Shown in pieces: positions 23,617 through 34,872 of a stretch of 64,000 nucleotides of DNA. The DNA lies in NCBI GenBank assembly GCA_002286855.1, contig NRSV01000003.1:421159-485158 (forward strand), written 5' to 3'. Made by a program: the position numbers and the translations under genes. This DNA is from Bipolaris cookei. Lineage: Eukaryota; Ascomycota; Dothideomycetes; Pleosporales; Pleosporaceae. The number at the start of each line of letters is the position of its first letter. Position 1 is the stretch's first letter. Below the pieces are notes generated by a model that saw nothing but the letters and a program-made list of their open reading frames with translations, had not been told where the DNA came from and did no database searches.

Positions 23617-24342
23617 CTACCGGTAGATTTCATCAAACGGCCTGGTATCTCTAAAACAGCTTTCCCAGACCTCGTTCACCACCTTGCCTGCGTGTTCCTG
23701 ATCCCTGATGCCCGGTCTAGCTAGCATGCTCAGCGTTGCCCTCCTCCTCACACAAGTCTGTAGCTGCTCGGTGATCCTCCACTGGTTCCTGGTGAAAAAC
23801 TCGCGGGCAAACCTGCACTCTCCGGATAGCGTCGAAGCCCTGATTTCCAAGCAAGCTTGGTGTCTAAGGTTATCCGACTCAACCTTGAACTTGAGATGGT
23901 CCCATGCATGAACCATCTCGTGGGCCATCGTATCTTCCTGGTGTCCACGATTGCGAAACTTGTTCGCGCACAGCAATATGCCGTGCTCAAGCGAGAACCC
24001 ACCGCTCTGCTCATTCGTACACATGCGACACAGAATATTGTCTTTGTTCAGGTCACCACCTAGCTTGTACACTTCATCTTGCATGAAGCGGATGACGGGG
24101 CTATATTGCAGCAGGTACTCCTTGTTAGACTCGCAGCGCCGGCAGATGGAGTCGGCTTTGATTGTGTCCATCTCGCCAAAGTAGTTCTTTTCGAGGGAAA
24201 TGTCGCGCTGGCCTGTGATGCGGCCGAGCAGGATGTTGAAGGCGCTCGACCAGGTGTAATATACGGGATCAATCTTTGCAGGCGGCGGCTGCACCATGGC
24301 GGAGAGGGAGGCGCCGTCGGGTGCTGTCTCAGGGTTGGACAT
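23617..24342 (-). CDS. ATP23: Mitochondrial inner membrane protease ATP23
   Basis: A 241-residue single-exon frame. The metalloprotease motif HEMVH (zinc ligands His, His and catalytic Glu) lies near residue 140 in DTMAHEMVHAWDHLKF. Family cysteines are present (CRRCES, CRMCTNEQ, ACLEIRAS). In yeast ATP23 cleaves the ATP6 precursor in the intermembrane space and helps assemble the ATP synthase; cysteine-rich proteins of this compartment are often imported by MIA40. Length fits the family. The gene is divergent from the glutamate kinase gene. Confidence 0.93.
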   Translation of the reverse strand: MSNPETAPDGASLSAMVQPPPAKIDPVYYTWSSAFNILLGRITGQRDISLEKNYFGEMDTIKADSICRRCESNKEYLLQYSPVIRFMQDEVYKLGGDLNKDNILCRMCTNEQSGGFSLEHGILLCANKFRNRGHQEDTMAHEMVHAWDHLKFKVESDNLRHQACLEIRASTLSGECRFAREFFTRNQWRITEQLQTCVRRRATLSMLARPGIRDQEHAGKVVNEVWESCFRDTRPFDEIYR

Positions 24343-24632
24343 GTTTGTTGCTGGTGGGATGGAGATGCTCGCTGGTGAATTGACCCGGCCGCGAAAAGTT
24401 TAGGTGGAGATGGGCTGGTGGGCTGCGCGGGGAGCCAATCGGAGGGCAGACGTCGCCGCGCGCAGGGGCAGCCCGAAGATCGGTAGTGCTGCGAGGCACA
24501 GGGAAGTTTGGGCTCGTTCCAGTCATGTGTTACGCGCGAATATAAAGTATAAAGAACGGACCTATTCTTCTTCAAGTGGCTCATTCAAAGAACTGTGCTG
24601 TCCTTGTCGACCGTCCTGCTTCCACCGCTGCA
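24343..24632. promoter_or_regulatory. Divergent promoter region, ATP23 / glutamate 5-kinase
   Basis: Only 290 bp lie between the two start codons, so regulatory sequence is shared or overlapping. Confidence 0.5.
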
Positions 24633-26285
24633 ATGGCTGTCCACATGCGCAAGCAGCCCGGCCAACTCACAGTCGTCATCAAGCTTGGTAAATATGATAT
24701 TGTACAGATTTCACAACAGAAAGAAGAGGGCACCTGACCAACATACCTAGGCACTTCCTCCATAGTCGATGAGAAGACGCATCAGCCTCTCCTCTCGATC
24801 CTCTCCCTCATAGTCGAGACAGCATGCAGTCTGCGTGCTGCCGGCCACCACGTCGTCATTGTCTCGTCGGGCGCTATTGGCGTGGGCCTACGACGTATGA
24901 ACCTCGCACGCCGCCCCAAACATCTTCCTCAAGTACAGGCACTCGCTGCCATTGGCCAGAGTAGACTGATGTCATTGTGGGATCAGCTTTTTGGCAATCT
25001 GGAGCAGCCAATTGCGCAGGTGCTGTTGACGAGGAACGACATTGCAGACCGTACGCAGTACCAGAATGCGCAGAACACCTTTATTGAGCTGCTCAGCATG
25101 GGCGTCATTCCTATTGTCAACGAGAACGACACGCTGGCGGTTACGGAAATCAAGTTTGGTGACAATGACACGCTAAGTGCTATTACGGCGGGCATGGTAC
25201 AGGCGGACTACCTCTTCCTCATGACGGACGTAGATTGCCTGTATGACAAGAACCCGCGTTCGAATCCGGATGCAAAGTCTATCCCCGTGGTTGAGGATAT
25301 TGCTGAACTGGCAGCCGATGTCAGTTCTGCAGGAAGTTCGCTCGGCACAGGCGGCATGAGCACCAAGATTGTAGCAGCAAGACTGGCAACCAGCGCGGGT
25401 GTGACTACTGTCATCACCAAGAGTAGCAAGCCAGGTAATATCTCAAGCATCATTGCGCATGCCGAGAAGCACAGGAAGTCGAGAATGTCAAGTCGGAACT
25501 CGGTCACCAATTTCCAGGAAGACGGTACCCATACACCATCTCAAGAACCAAGCCAAGATCTGTCGGCCTCTACAGCATCACTAGGGCAGCAACAACTAGC
25601 GCGAGCGTCATCTCCACAAACCGAAGACCCTTGTCCCTTACATACCCGCTTCCTTCCCATATCCAACCCCATACGCGACCGCTACTTCTGGATCCTCCAC
25701 GGCCTAGCCCCCCACGGCACCATCTACATAGACCAAGGTGCCTGGGCCGCTCTGAGCGACAAAGCCGGCCTCCTTCCCGTGGGAATCGTAGATGTAGACG
25801 GCCACTTTGCCCAACAAGAAGCCGTCCGCATCGTCGTCGTAAAACGTCTCTCTTCTTCTTCTTCCTCCTCCTCCAAATCCTCTCAGTCCCAAACTCCCAC
25901 ATCCCCCAGCCAAATCCCCACTACCCCCGGCGCGGCAGCCCACGCTGTCCATGCACCCATTCCCATCCGACACCCTCTCACCCCTTCTACGTCATCATCT
26001 CATATCCTTCAGCTATCGTCTTCGCACCACCCTTCTACTTTTGAACTTCATAACCCCGCGCCGTTTGAGATTGGGAGAGCGGTCGTGAATTATTCGGCTA
26101 CGGAGATTCGAAGAATCAAAGGATTACATTCGACGCAGATTAGAGAGGCATTGGGGTATGCTGATAGCGAGTATATTGCGCTTAGAGAGAATATTGCATT
26201 CTTTGGGGGGGAGCGGTCACGGCCTAGTACTCCAGATTTTAGACATGGGGCGGAGAAGAAGGTTGAGAGTGGGGAGGCGCATTAA
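24633..26285 (+). CDS. PRO1: Glutamate 5-kinase (first step of proline synthesis)
   Basis: Two exons, 24633-24687 and 24751-26285, with a 63-nt intron; the junction gives KLGTSSI, the phosphate-binding start of the amino-acid kinase fold. The protein is 529 residues. Motifs: VIVSSGAIGVGLRRM, QVQALAAIGQSRLM, NENDTLAV, FGDNDTLSA, LFLMTDVDCLYDKNP and GTGGMSTKI, all typical. The C-terminal PUA domain starts near IHGLAPHGTIYIDQGAWAAL, here read as ILHGLAPHGTI. Two low-complexity stretches stand out: a Ser/Gln-rich linker between kinase and PUA and a Ser/Thr/Pro/His-rich loop of about 60 residues inside the PUA part. It phosphorylates glutamate in the cytosol. Confidence 0.93.
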
Positions 26286-27333
26286 GAAGATGGAAGGTTG
26301 TGAGGGGGGCTAAAATGTGGAGTATGTATAGGTGTTGTTCTAGTGTTTTTTATGGGGATATTTAGATGGGGTTGCTTGGTTATTCACTAAACGTGTAAGT
26401 TCTGTGTTGCCATCCGAGTTTGCTGTAAAAAAATTTTTTACTTGAATGCATTTCGCATGCCCACTTAACAGCACCTAAACATAGCCAGAAACCAAAAATA
26501 GACTTTTTACAATCAATCATCCACGCTTCTATTCCTTCATCTATGTGGGCATCCCAAACACATCCTATTACACTCAGAATAAACAGCCTAGCCTAAACCT
26601 TACCCCCTCATAATCCTGAAGCAAAACCCCATGGCCATACTTACGTCTCCCTGACCTCGAATTTCCCACATAATCTCACATCCACCACCCATGCCATTTT
26701 TCTCTCTTCTTCCCAAACGAAAAAGGGGCACACCCTTGGCCGCTTACCTGCATCCCGCATCCCGCTCCACCCCCCCTCTGCATGTTCTCTCCTCGTATCG
26801 TCATCATCACCCTCCTGCCGTGTGTAGCCCGTGCATTGAGCATCCCAGACAAGACATTGCGATTGCTGGTGTTGGTGCTTAATATAACTCTCTATTTGCT
26901 GTAATCCCCTGGACCCGGACATGACGGTTCCAGAAGATAGGGTATGCGGGGCTTAGTAATATGAATTTTGTGTTACTATAATAGCGTGGTCCCACCTCTC
27001 GATACGCGGGCAAGCGAGTGAGCGGGTGGGCGTGGGAAGGGAGGGAGGGTGTGTGATGAGGGTGTATGGACGGAAGGGAGATTTTCCGCGACGGATGCTT
27101 AGTCAAGTGGAGGGAAAGCAAAAGGATGAGCAGGGGGAAGGGAAGGTGAGGTGGGTGGGCAGGGGAGCAATCAGGTGTGATTACTACACGATTTTTACCG
27201 CCATATACGTTGTTTGTGAAACACTAGTACTTCTTGAAGGTATCTCCATCACTACTGTGTTGTTGCCTTTGTGGGAGGCGTATTGCCAAAACACACCCTT
27301 CAGCCAATCTCTGCATAATATTTGTGCCTGAGG
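26286..27333. other. Intergenic, no gene recognised
   Basis: Spacer between the glutamate kinase gene and Tc1-like copy 2; A/T runs near 26426-26441, otherwise nothing seen. Confidence 0.4.
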
Positions 27334-27470
27334 TACGGAGGTGCCTTTCAAAAGTATTGTCTGACGCTAATCTCGGCGCTTCGGCACAACTCTTCTTGGC
27401 GCAACTCTCACCTTTGAGCTGAGGAGCTGTTTGATCAGTCTATCTGCTACAAAGTAGTTAGCTTCTTACT

Positions 27471-29691
27471 ATGGCTCCTTATACTGATGTATATAAACGT
27501 ACCTTAGTTATCGCGTTGAAGTCACCTCCTGTTGGCAAGAATACGTCACAAGTCTCTGCGCTAATTGGTGTTCATCCTCGTACTGTTGATTGTATCTACA
27601 GTAGAGCCATTGCTGCAGGCTTTGAGCCAAACAACCTTCCTGTTAAGATTCTTCCACACCACGTTCAGGATGCTCCTCGTTCTGGTAGACCTTCTAAGCA
27701 GATAGAGGAGGTAAAGGAGTAGATATTTCAACAAGTACGACATGATAGATATGGACGAGAGAAGACCTGTGCTGACCTTGCTGATGGGCTCAGTCTCCAA
27801 GGAGTCGAAATCTCTGCTTCTACCGTCTGGAGGGTGTTGAGAGCAGCAGGATACAGGAAGACCAAGCCGATGAGGAAGCTTGGGTTGACACAGTAGATGA
27901 GGAGTGCTCGTCTTGAGTGGGCATTAGATCATAGGGACTGGAAGAATGTTGTCTGAATAGACGAGACGCTGGTGATAATCACCCACCGACGTGGGGGCTA
28001 TAGAGTCTGGAGAAAGGCAGATGAGAGAATGGTCAAAAGCTGTGTTCGTGAGAGATGGAAAGGATACTCTGAATTCATGTTCTGGGGCTGCTTCTCGTAC
28101 GACAAGAAAGGCCCATGCCATATCTACCAGCCAGAGACAAAGGCAGAAAGACAGGATACTGCTCGTCGGATTGAGCAGCTAAACGCTGAGCTTGAGCTTC
28201 TACAGAGAGAGAGGAATGGGCAAGGTTGCAAACAGATAAATCGAATTTATTCAAGTCAAATCAAATCATGGTACGACGTCTGCTCAGCTACAGTATGGTG
28301 GATTTACTTTTTATCAGGGGCGAAGAGTGGCTCATCGATTCTATCCTTCTATTCCCATATATCTCAGAGCAGTGAGCGTAGTATCTGGTCTAAAAGTTTA
28401 CATTCCTCACCAGTATTTGATATAGCAATGTCTCTTAACACCGACAGCATATCAACAAGCTTTTCCACTGCTCGTTCTACCACTTACAGCAACCTTGATA
28501 GTCCTATTAACTTCAACCCGTTAGAGCGCAACGGAGAGGGGGCGAGAGAAACACTCTCCGTAGTCGATTACATCGGTTACGAAGGGATCGATTGGAGCCG
28601 CCTTCCCGGCTATTGCATGCGTAAGCATGGAAGGAGGGCACGGTCAAGATGGGTGTGGGAGTATGGGTACGACACCTGAGCAGCCCACTATTACAAGGAA
28701 GACTACCGACCTAGACGATTTTATAGCATCAGTTAGAAAGACCAGCTCTCAACCTACACCTTTACCTTTTGGCTACGCACGATGAATATACAGCGTGGAT
28801 TGCCACTGCCGATATAGGCGACTGATTGGTGGATGATCTGATTCGGTATTGGCTTCTCCGAAGACGTCAGTATCCACGTCTATCCCGGATGGCAATCGAC
28901 CTTGTTTTTAATTCCTGCGATGCCTTCTGAGTCTGAGCGAATATTCAGCCTGGCAGGACACATGGTTACAGCCTAGAAAGGAAGACTGCAAGCGGATATT
29001 ATGGGAGCAGCTTAATGCATCTCATCATGGGAGAGAAGTGGGGGTATCCAAATATCCAGATCCAACCAAATCGATCCAAATCAAATCAAGTAAAATCAAA
29101 TTGAAGGTCCAATTTGATTTGATTCATCTGTTTGCAAGCCTAGGAATGGGAGCTCTCAGAGTCTATGAGAAGGACAGGGCTGCGCAACAAGCGTGGCAGG
29201 AAACCTCAATGGAGATGGACAGAGAAGACAGGTAAGCTGGTGCGTACGTCTGGAGGTGGCGTAGACTGGTGGAGATATCAGACCTGCATTCTAATCCCAA
29301 AGCTGATTCTTTTCGCCAAAGAGTGCCTCCAAGATAGACCTCAGACTGTCGTAATGGAGGATAAAGCACCTGCCCACGCCCATCACTATCAGAGTGTAAT
29401 CTACAGTCTGTACGACATCGAGAGACTACTCTGGTGTGGTAATTCGCCAGACTGTAACTGTATTGAGCCATGCTGGTTTTTTATGAAGAGAGAGAGACTA
29501 CAAAGAAAGGAGCTCCGCAGTCAAGGGTTGAGGTAGTCAGAATCTGGCAAAACTGCTGGAGAGATCTCTCGCAACTTAAGATCCAAGCTTGGATTGAGCG
29601 AACTTTTGTACATATCCAAAAGATAATTGAGCTACAAGGTGGCAATGAGTACATAGAGGGGAGAGACAAGCCTCGGCTAAGGCGGCCGTAG
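27471..29691 (+). pseudogene. Tc1-like (DD34E) transposase, interrupted by hAT insertion
   Basis: Starts at ATG 27471 (MAPYTDVYKRTLVIAL). In-frame stops appear at 27720, in QTQ*MRS and before IDET, where the family has Trp (WSDET). The frame then reads GYSEFMFWGCFSYDKKGP and is cut by the hAT element at 28221. Coding resumes at 29151 (WELSESMRRTGL) through EDKAPAHAHH and SPDCNCIEPCW. Counting between the second Asp and the Glu gives 34 residues. The stops are mostly CAG/CAA-to-TAG/TAA or TGG-to-TGA type. Confidence 0.9.
28221..29142 (+). mobile_element. hAT-family element, internally deleted, nested in Tc1-like copy 2
   Basis: Flanked by the 8-bp duplication GGAATGGG (28213-28220 and 29143-29150), the hallmark of hAT insertions. 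Terminal inverted repeats of about 17 bp (28221-28237, 29126-29142) share TTGCAAACAGAT. Inside, a frame starting near 28428 (MSLNTDSIST) carries the transposase N-terminal IDWSRLPGYCMRKHG; a later piece has YPRLSRMAIDLVF and PSESERIFSLAGHMVT, the C-terminal dimerisation region. Everything in between is missing, so it is non-autonomous. Confidence 0.92.
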
Positions 29692-29741
29692 TTTGGCCGA
29701 GTTATTCTTGGCAGACAATACTTTTGAAAGGCACCTCCGTA

Positions 29742-30499
29742 TAGATGCTTCCTAGTACATATATATGCCTTTTTTTTTGGGGGGGGGGGGGGTGTAATTG
29801 CAACTAGATAGCAATGCAGCAAAAAGAGCGAGATTTGCAATTGTGGGTTTTGTTTAAATTACACGGCGAGGGCACGGTTGCTAGATCTTGCGCGAGTACA
29901 GCCGAGGAAGCAAAGAGAAAATGTTACTAGCTTCATGCGAAGGGGATTGCGGGTATAGCGTGATACCCGTTCCTTCCCCTTGTAAGAAGTGTAATATCTA
30001 GGGTTTTAGTTATTATTTTACTTTTCTTTTTTTTTTGGAAAATGAAAAGGTAGGCACGTAAGTACGTTGAATAACTTGTTCAGCGATTCATACTTCCAGC
30101 TTGCGAAAGCGGGCGCAGAAGTGGGGCTGCTCCGCAACTTTGGTGCTTGTCTAGACTTGGCTTGGGATGCTTGGGCATGCTTGTTGCATATACATATGCA
30201 GAATTTGTGGGCTACCGGGCGAAGGAATAACGAATGTAATTCAGCAATTGAAGGTTAGCTAGTGGCGGCTTTTGTTTGGCACCGAGAGCGGCAGGGATAT
30301 TAGTAAAGGCGGAGGAGGTAATGAGGGAGATTTAGCGCACCGGGAAATAAGGACGGTGAGCAGACCCGCTTTGCACATTACCGGTGTAGGGTAGTTGGGG
30401 TATTTAGATAGACGGGCCAGGTCCCTGGTTTTATTTTTGCTCTTTAACGCCTGTTGTAATTTTGGGGTTTTTTTGTTGGGTAAGGGATTGAACGTAGTC
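29742..30499. other. Intergenic with homopolymer runs
   Basis: Contains a run of about 9 T followed by about 14 G (29770-29792) and a T-rich stretch near 30025-30036. No gene is seen; the promoter of the polygalacturonase gene should be at its right end. Confidence 0.5.
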
Positions 30500-31849
30500 A
30501 TGTTGGGTAATAGTAAGATGCTCTTCCTCTGCCATCACGACTTGCAGTCGTACGTAGAATAAACATTTGAACCTAACGTTTCCCAAAAACAGACCTTTCC
30601 ACCCTCCTCGCTCTCCTCAGCGCCACACAAGTCACTGCCGCCCCCTCAAACTGCAAACCCCGACACCCACCGCCAACTGCCAACCCCATCTGCCATGTAA
30701 CTCAATACACGCAAATCCCCGCCGCAGTAGCCTCCTGCACTCACATCACCCTCGACAATATCCGCGTCCCTGGCAACCGCACCATCGACCTCTCCAAGCT
30801 GCAGCGCGGCACCAAAGTAACCTTCTCGGGCACCACCTTCTGGGAGTACGCCGCCGCCAACTACCCCTTCATCATCGTCAGCGGCACCGACATCGAAATC
30901 ACGGCTTCCCCCTTTGCGGTCCTCAACGGTAATGGCCCCGCATGGTGGGACGGCCTGGGCAGCAACGGCGGCCGCGTCAAACCCAACCACTTTATCGAAG
31001 TCAAAAACGTGACTGGCTCTTCTTCCATCCATGATATCTACATCAAAAACTATCCCGTTCATTGCTTTGCGATTACGAATAGCGAGGGGCTGGATGTTTA
31101 TCAGATTAGGCTGGATAATGCGGAGGGGTATGCGGCGAATAATGTGTCGAAGGGGTTGGCGGCGGCGCATAATAGCGATGGGTTTGGGGTGGCGAGTAGT
31201 AAGGGGGTGAGGATTAGGGATAGTGTTGTGGTGAATCAGGATGATTGTGTTGCTGTGACGAGTGGGGATGGGGTGGTGGTGGATAACATGTGGTGTAATG
31301 GGAGTCATGGGCTTTCGATTGGGTCGGTGGGGGGGAAGTCGAGTGAGTATTTTTTTTCTTACTTCCTTACTATTAGTTTCTTTCTCGATGCAAGAGAGAA
31401 GGAGCAGAGGAATACACACAAGCATGTGACTGACAACCGCAGATAACATCGTCAATAACATCTCCTTCACAAACTCTTTCGTTCTCAATGCCGAGAATGG
31501 AGCTAGGATCAAATCAAACTCCAACACTACGGGCTCCATCTCGAATATTCTCTTCAAGAATATTACTCTTGAGAATATCTCCATTTATGGCATCGATATC
31601 CAGCAGGACTATCTTAATGGTGGCCCAACAGGGAAACCGACGAATGGCGTCAAGATCCAGAATATCACCATGCAGGATATCAGGGGCACAGCGACGCACA
31701 AAGGACGCAACTACTATATCCTGTGTGGAGAGGGAAGCTGCAGTGATTTCACGTTTGAGCATGTGCATGTTACGGGGGGTGGAAAGAGCAGTTTGTGCAA
31801 TTTTAGGACAAAGGGGGATTTTGATTGTGATGGCAAGTTTGTCAGTTAG
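30500..31849 (+). CDS. Secreted endopolygalacturonase, GH28
   Basis: The sure part is two exons, 30593-31342 and 31443-31849, with a 100-nt intron (GTGAGT to CGCAG). Upstream of 30593 the frame has stops and no ATG although it begins inside a signal peptide core (LSTLLALLSATQVTA). A 7-nt first exon at 30500-30506 (ATG TTG G, donor GTAATA) restores frame as MLDLSTLLALL and gives 387 residues; this part is tentative. GH28 catalytic motifs are in order: NQDD near residue 216, GSHG near 239, RIK near 273. The TSDGVVV-like core and the C-terminal cysteines fit the family. It hydrolyses homogalacturonan in plant cell walls. Confidence 0.88.
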
Positions 31850-34800
31850 TAGTGGATGTTGGATGTTTGGAATATTCTTGTTTGTCGTATGTATTTTTAA
31901 ACAGTAGTAATGTTTTCAAGTAGAAGAGAAAGTGAACAGGCGACTTTGACATGACAGCATTCTTGCATTCTGTTAAATCTCCACGGACAAGATGGAGAGT
32001 AAGTAATCCTGTGCGAGAAGCCCTTTTCGGTCTGGAATCTGCACAGATGATTTGCCCAACAAGCTTTATCAATATACCAATAAAGAAGCTTCTTGAGCCA
32101 AGTCGGAGCAATATAGTTACAGGCGGCCTAGCTAGGTTCTTCAAGATATAGTCTGTCACTCGTGGCTTACAAGATCCTAGCTATCCTTGTAATCGTGTCA
32201 GCAGCAAATACGCCTACAACATCATGTAATATTGTTTCTGCTCCGGCCATGACATGTACCCCTTTCGAGTTTTGCGTCGGCGTAAAGCAGGCCTAGTGGG
32301 AAGCCTAGCGGGGAGGGGTCGAGTCGGCTTCGGTACCAGCGCCGTGATAGCTCCGTGGGCATTCGGGCCACATCACCCCGGTAGGCATGTGCCTAGTGGT
32401 TTCACGGGTAGGGCTTCACGGTTAAATACAGGCACATGTGTACTCTGCCGTGTCCGACGCAATCGATTGAGTGCGGCGCGGACATAGGCGAATGTGGATC
32501 GCGTCCAAGCTCCAAAGGCTATTCTGTTGATCGAGGAAATGACGTTAGCGTGTTGGAGCGAGTGCGGATTGGTGAGAAGGGAAAGTCGGGTGGGCGGAGA
32601 GGCCCCGGCTACCGTTTTTTGGGTTGGTATGGGGTGAGTGTTATGCGGCTTGCGGCTGTTGCCAGTCGAGAGCGGCTGTTCTTGCCATGCAACTGCCGCT
32701 GCGCTTCCGATTACTCGTTACATGCAGATGCTGCGCAACGCACATGTGCCTGGACGAACATGATTGGATGCTAGAAATAGCAGAAGCGCATTCTGACCAA
32801 ACTTTGTCTATTGGCCATGGATGCTTTGCTGCATTCGTGGCAGCGCTGATGTTCTGCCAGCTAGGGCATAGTCGCCGCAAGTCTCTCTGCTGTCGGGTCG
32901 GATGCTTAGTTACATACATGCTCTACCTGCTGTTTTTGGTGAGTGCGTGCGTGCGTGCGTAGTCAAAGTCACACCTATGCTTCGCAAGGCCAAGTTCACA
33001 ATCGCCTGCCTCTAATGGCAGTCAATCGTCACTGGACATGCTGAGTAGAGACGGCCTTGGTATGGTCACTCACTGACCTGCGCCGTCCGGGTACTGGCCG
33101 ACGGCTTGCGGCACATGGATGGAGAGGGATATTTTCGGGTAGTGCAAAGATCTGTTTTTAGAGAAAAGGGTCTGGATGCAGAACAGACGCCAACAAGCAC
33201 GAGGCTACAAGGGGTTGGAGAATTGGAGAGACAGGGCGACCGTGGTGGGGAAGAATGGGGTTTGAACACCCACAAGCCTAGCTGGAAGGCGCCGTCAGGG
33301 TCGGAGTCATGCTTGGAGATGGCGCGCCGGATCACGTGACAATGAACCCAATCCCCACGCTATGCGCGTGCGCGTCCGTGTCCACTGGCAATCGCCCATT
33401 GCCCATTTCCCGTTGCCCGTTGCCCATTGTTCACTCCAACCACCGCCGGCACTGGACGTTGGCTCTGGAAGTGGCTTCAGGATTAATGGTTCCGCCTTGT
33501 TGGAGCAGCCATGGACCCCAACCCGCCTTGTGGCGTGGACCTAAAACATCGCACTCTCTTCCGCGGATGCGCCTATGGGCGCGATGGGCTGGGATATGCC
33601 ATGATAGGGCCTGTAGCTAGCGACAAAGGACCGCAAATGTACGGTAAGTAGGTAAACACACACTTTACGGCAGGGTAGTACACGATTGTGATTCCACTGG
33701 CCTGGCTGTCGCTATCATTGTCACTGCACATACTAGGTCCCATCGCAGGCGCAAGATGTGCACGGAGCAGCGTAGTCGTGCCGTCAGCGCCTCCCGATGC
33801 CTCCGCCACTGAGGGCTGTCTTGGTTGGTGTTCGGCGGGAGTGGGAGAATGCATGGCAGTCGAGCTTTTTGCTGTGCTGTGGACCCGGCTGGGCAAAGGA
33901 GGTTATGGGTAAAGAAACAAAGTACGTACTCCTGGCAAACTTGGGCGAACTCAGCAAGGACACCTCCACCCGTTCGTGCACAACGTGGCAGGACGAGCCC
34001 TCGCTCGCTCGCGCGCTGGTGAGCCAGCAAGTGTGGGCAGCAGCGGCGGTGGCGTGCCGACCGTGGGCGCGTGCAACGAAATGGCATCAGGGCCCTTGTG
34101 GGCAGCACCACACCCGTTCGGGCAACCCATTAAGCGGCGCGTCATCCAGGTACCGCACTGCGAGCCCCTTACCATCCCGTTTTGCGACGGTCCACGGGTG
34201 CGTGCGGCCCTCAATTGCACAACCTATACGCCCTGCCACACACACACACACACACACACACACACCGTCGCCCAGCCATGGACGCCAACACTCGTCTGCA
34301 TGGCTAGATACATGTTTGGCCGCATCAGTGCTCCCTGCCTGTTTGTCTGTCGCGACGCTGCTCTTCACTTTCGTCTCTCTGGCCTTGTCCTGGCCCCTCG
34401 ACCAGCCGCACCGCGTCGCGCCACATTCAAACACGCTACACTGGTATACCCTGCCGTACTCTCAGCCTTGCCCCAGCTTTGAGGCCAAAACCAGGGTGCG
34501 TGGTCTTGTCGGCATTGCGCACGAGCGCCCCAGTGAGCAACCCCCGTTTAGCTGCTTCTACGATCCTTCCATACGTCTTCTAGAAGAGTGCTGTTTCCGC
34601 CCTCCCCGCTGCAATCTTGGGCGACGTGATCCTGCCCGTATATCAACTTGTCGCACCAACAGTAGCGGATGCCTGCTCGGATACACGACTCTCCATTCCT
34701 TGGCTGCCACTCTCCCCCCAAACGCCTTGAGGCCTTCCCCACCTCCCATACATCTTCATTAACTGCGCTTCCACAGTCGCCTGTAGTTTCGAGGCTGCGC

Positions 34801-34872
34801 GGGGTCCACTGGGATGTTGCAATAGCTCGCGAGGCCCATTCTACCCCACGAGCAAGCGGCTCCATCGCAACC
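31850..34872. other. Long GC-rich intergenic region
   Basis: Three kilobases without a convincing gene. Open frames on both strands near 33.7-34.8 kb overlap each other and look like GC-driven chance frames. The region ends in the 5' leader of the C2H2 gene and holds a CA microsatellite at 34237-34264. Confidence 0.45.
34237..34264. repeat. (CA)14 microsatellite
   Basis: Fourteen uninterrupted CA dinucleotides. Confidence 0.9.

Larger units (their letters stand above)
27336..29739 (+). mobile_element. Tc1-like DNA transposon, copy 2, with nested hAT element
   Basis: TA duplications at 27334-27335 and 29740-29741 bound the element. The 28-bp terminal inverted repeats, 27336-27363 and 29712-29739, are identical. 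Removing the nested 922-bp element and one 8-bp duplication leaves 1474 bp, close to the sizes of copies 1 and 3. Confidence 0.93.

Noticed and set aside
27972..28679. Long frame joining the Tc1 and hAT parts
   Set aside because: It is a chance read-through across the insertion border; the border is defined by the 8-bp duplication, and the two halves belong to different transposase families.
33797..34762. 321-residue open frame in the GC-rich region before the C2H2 gene
   Set aside because: Low-complexity, Arg/Pro/Ser/His-rich, contains the CA microsatellite as His-Thr repeats, and overlaps several other frames of similar length on both strands.
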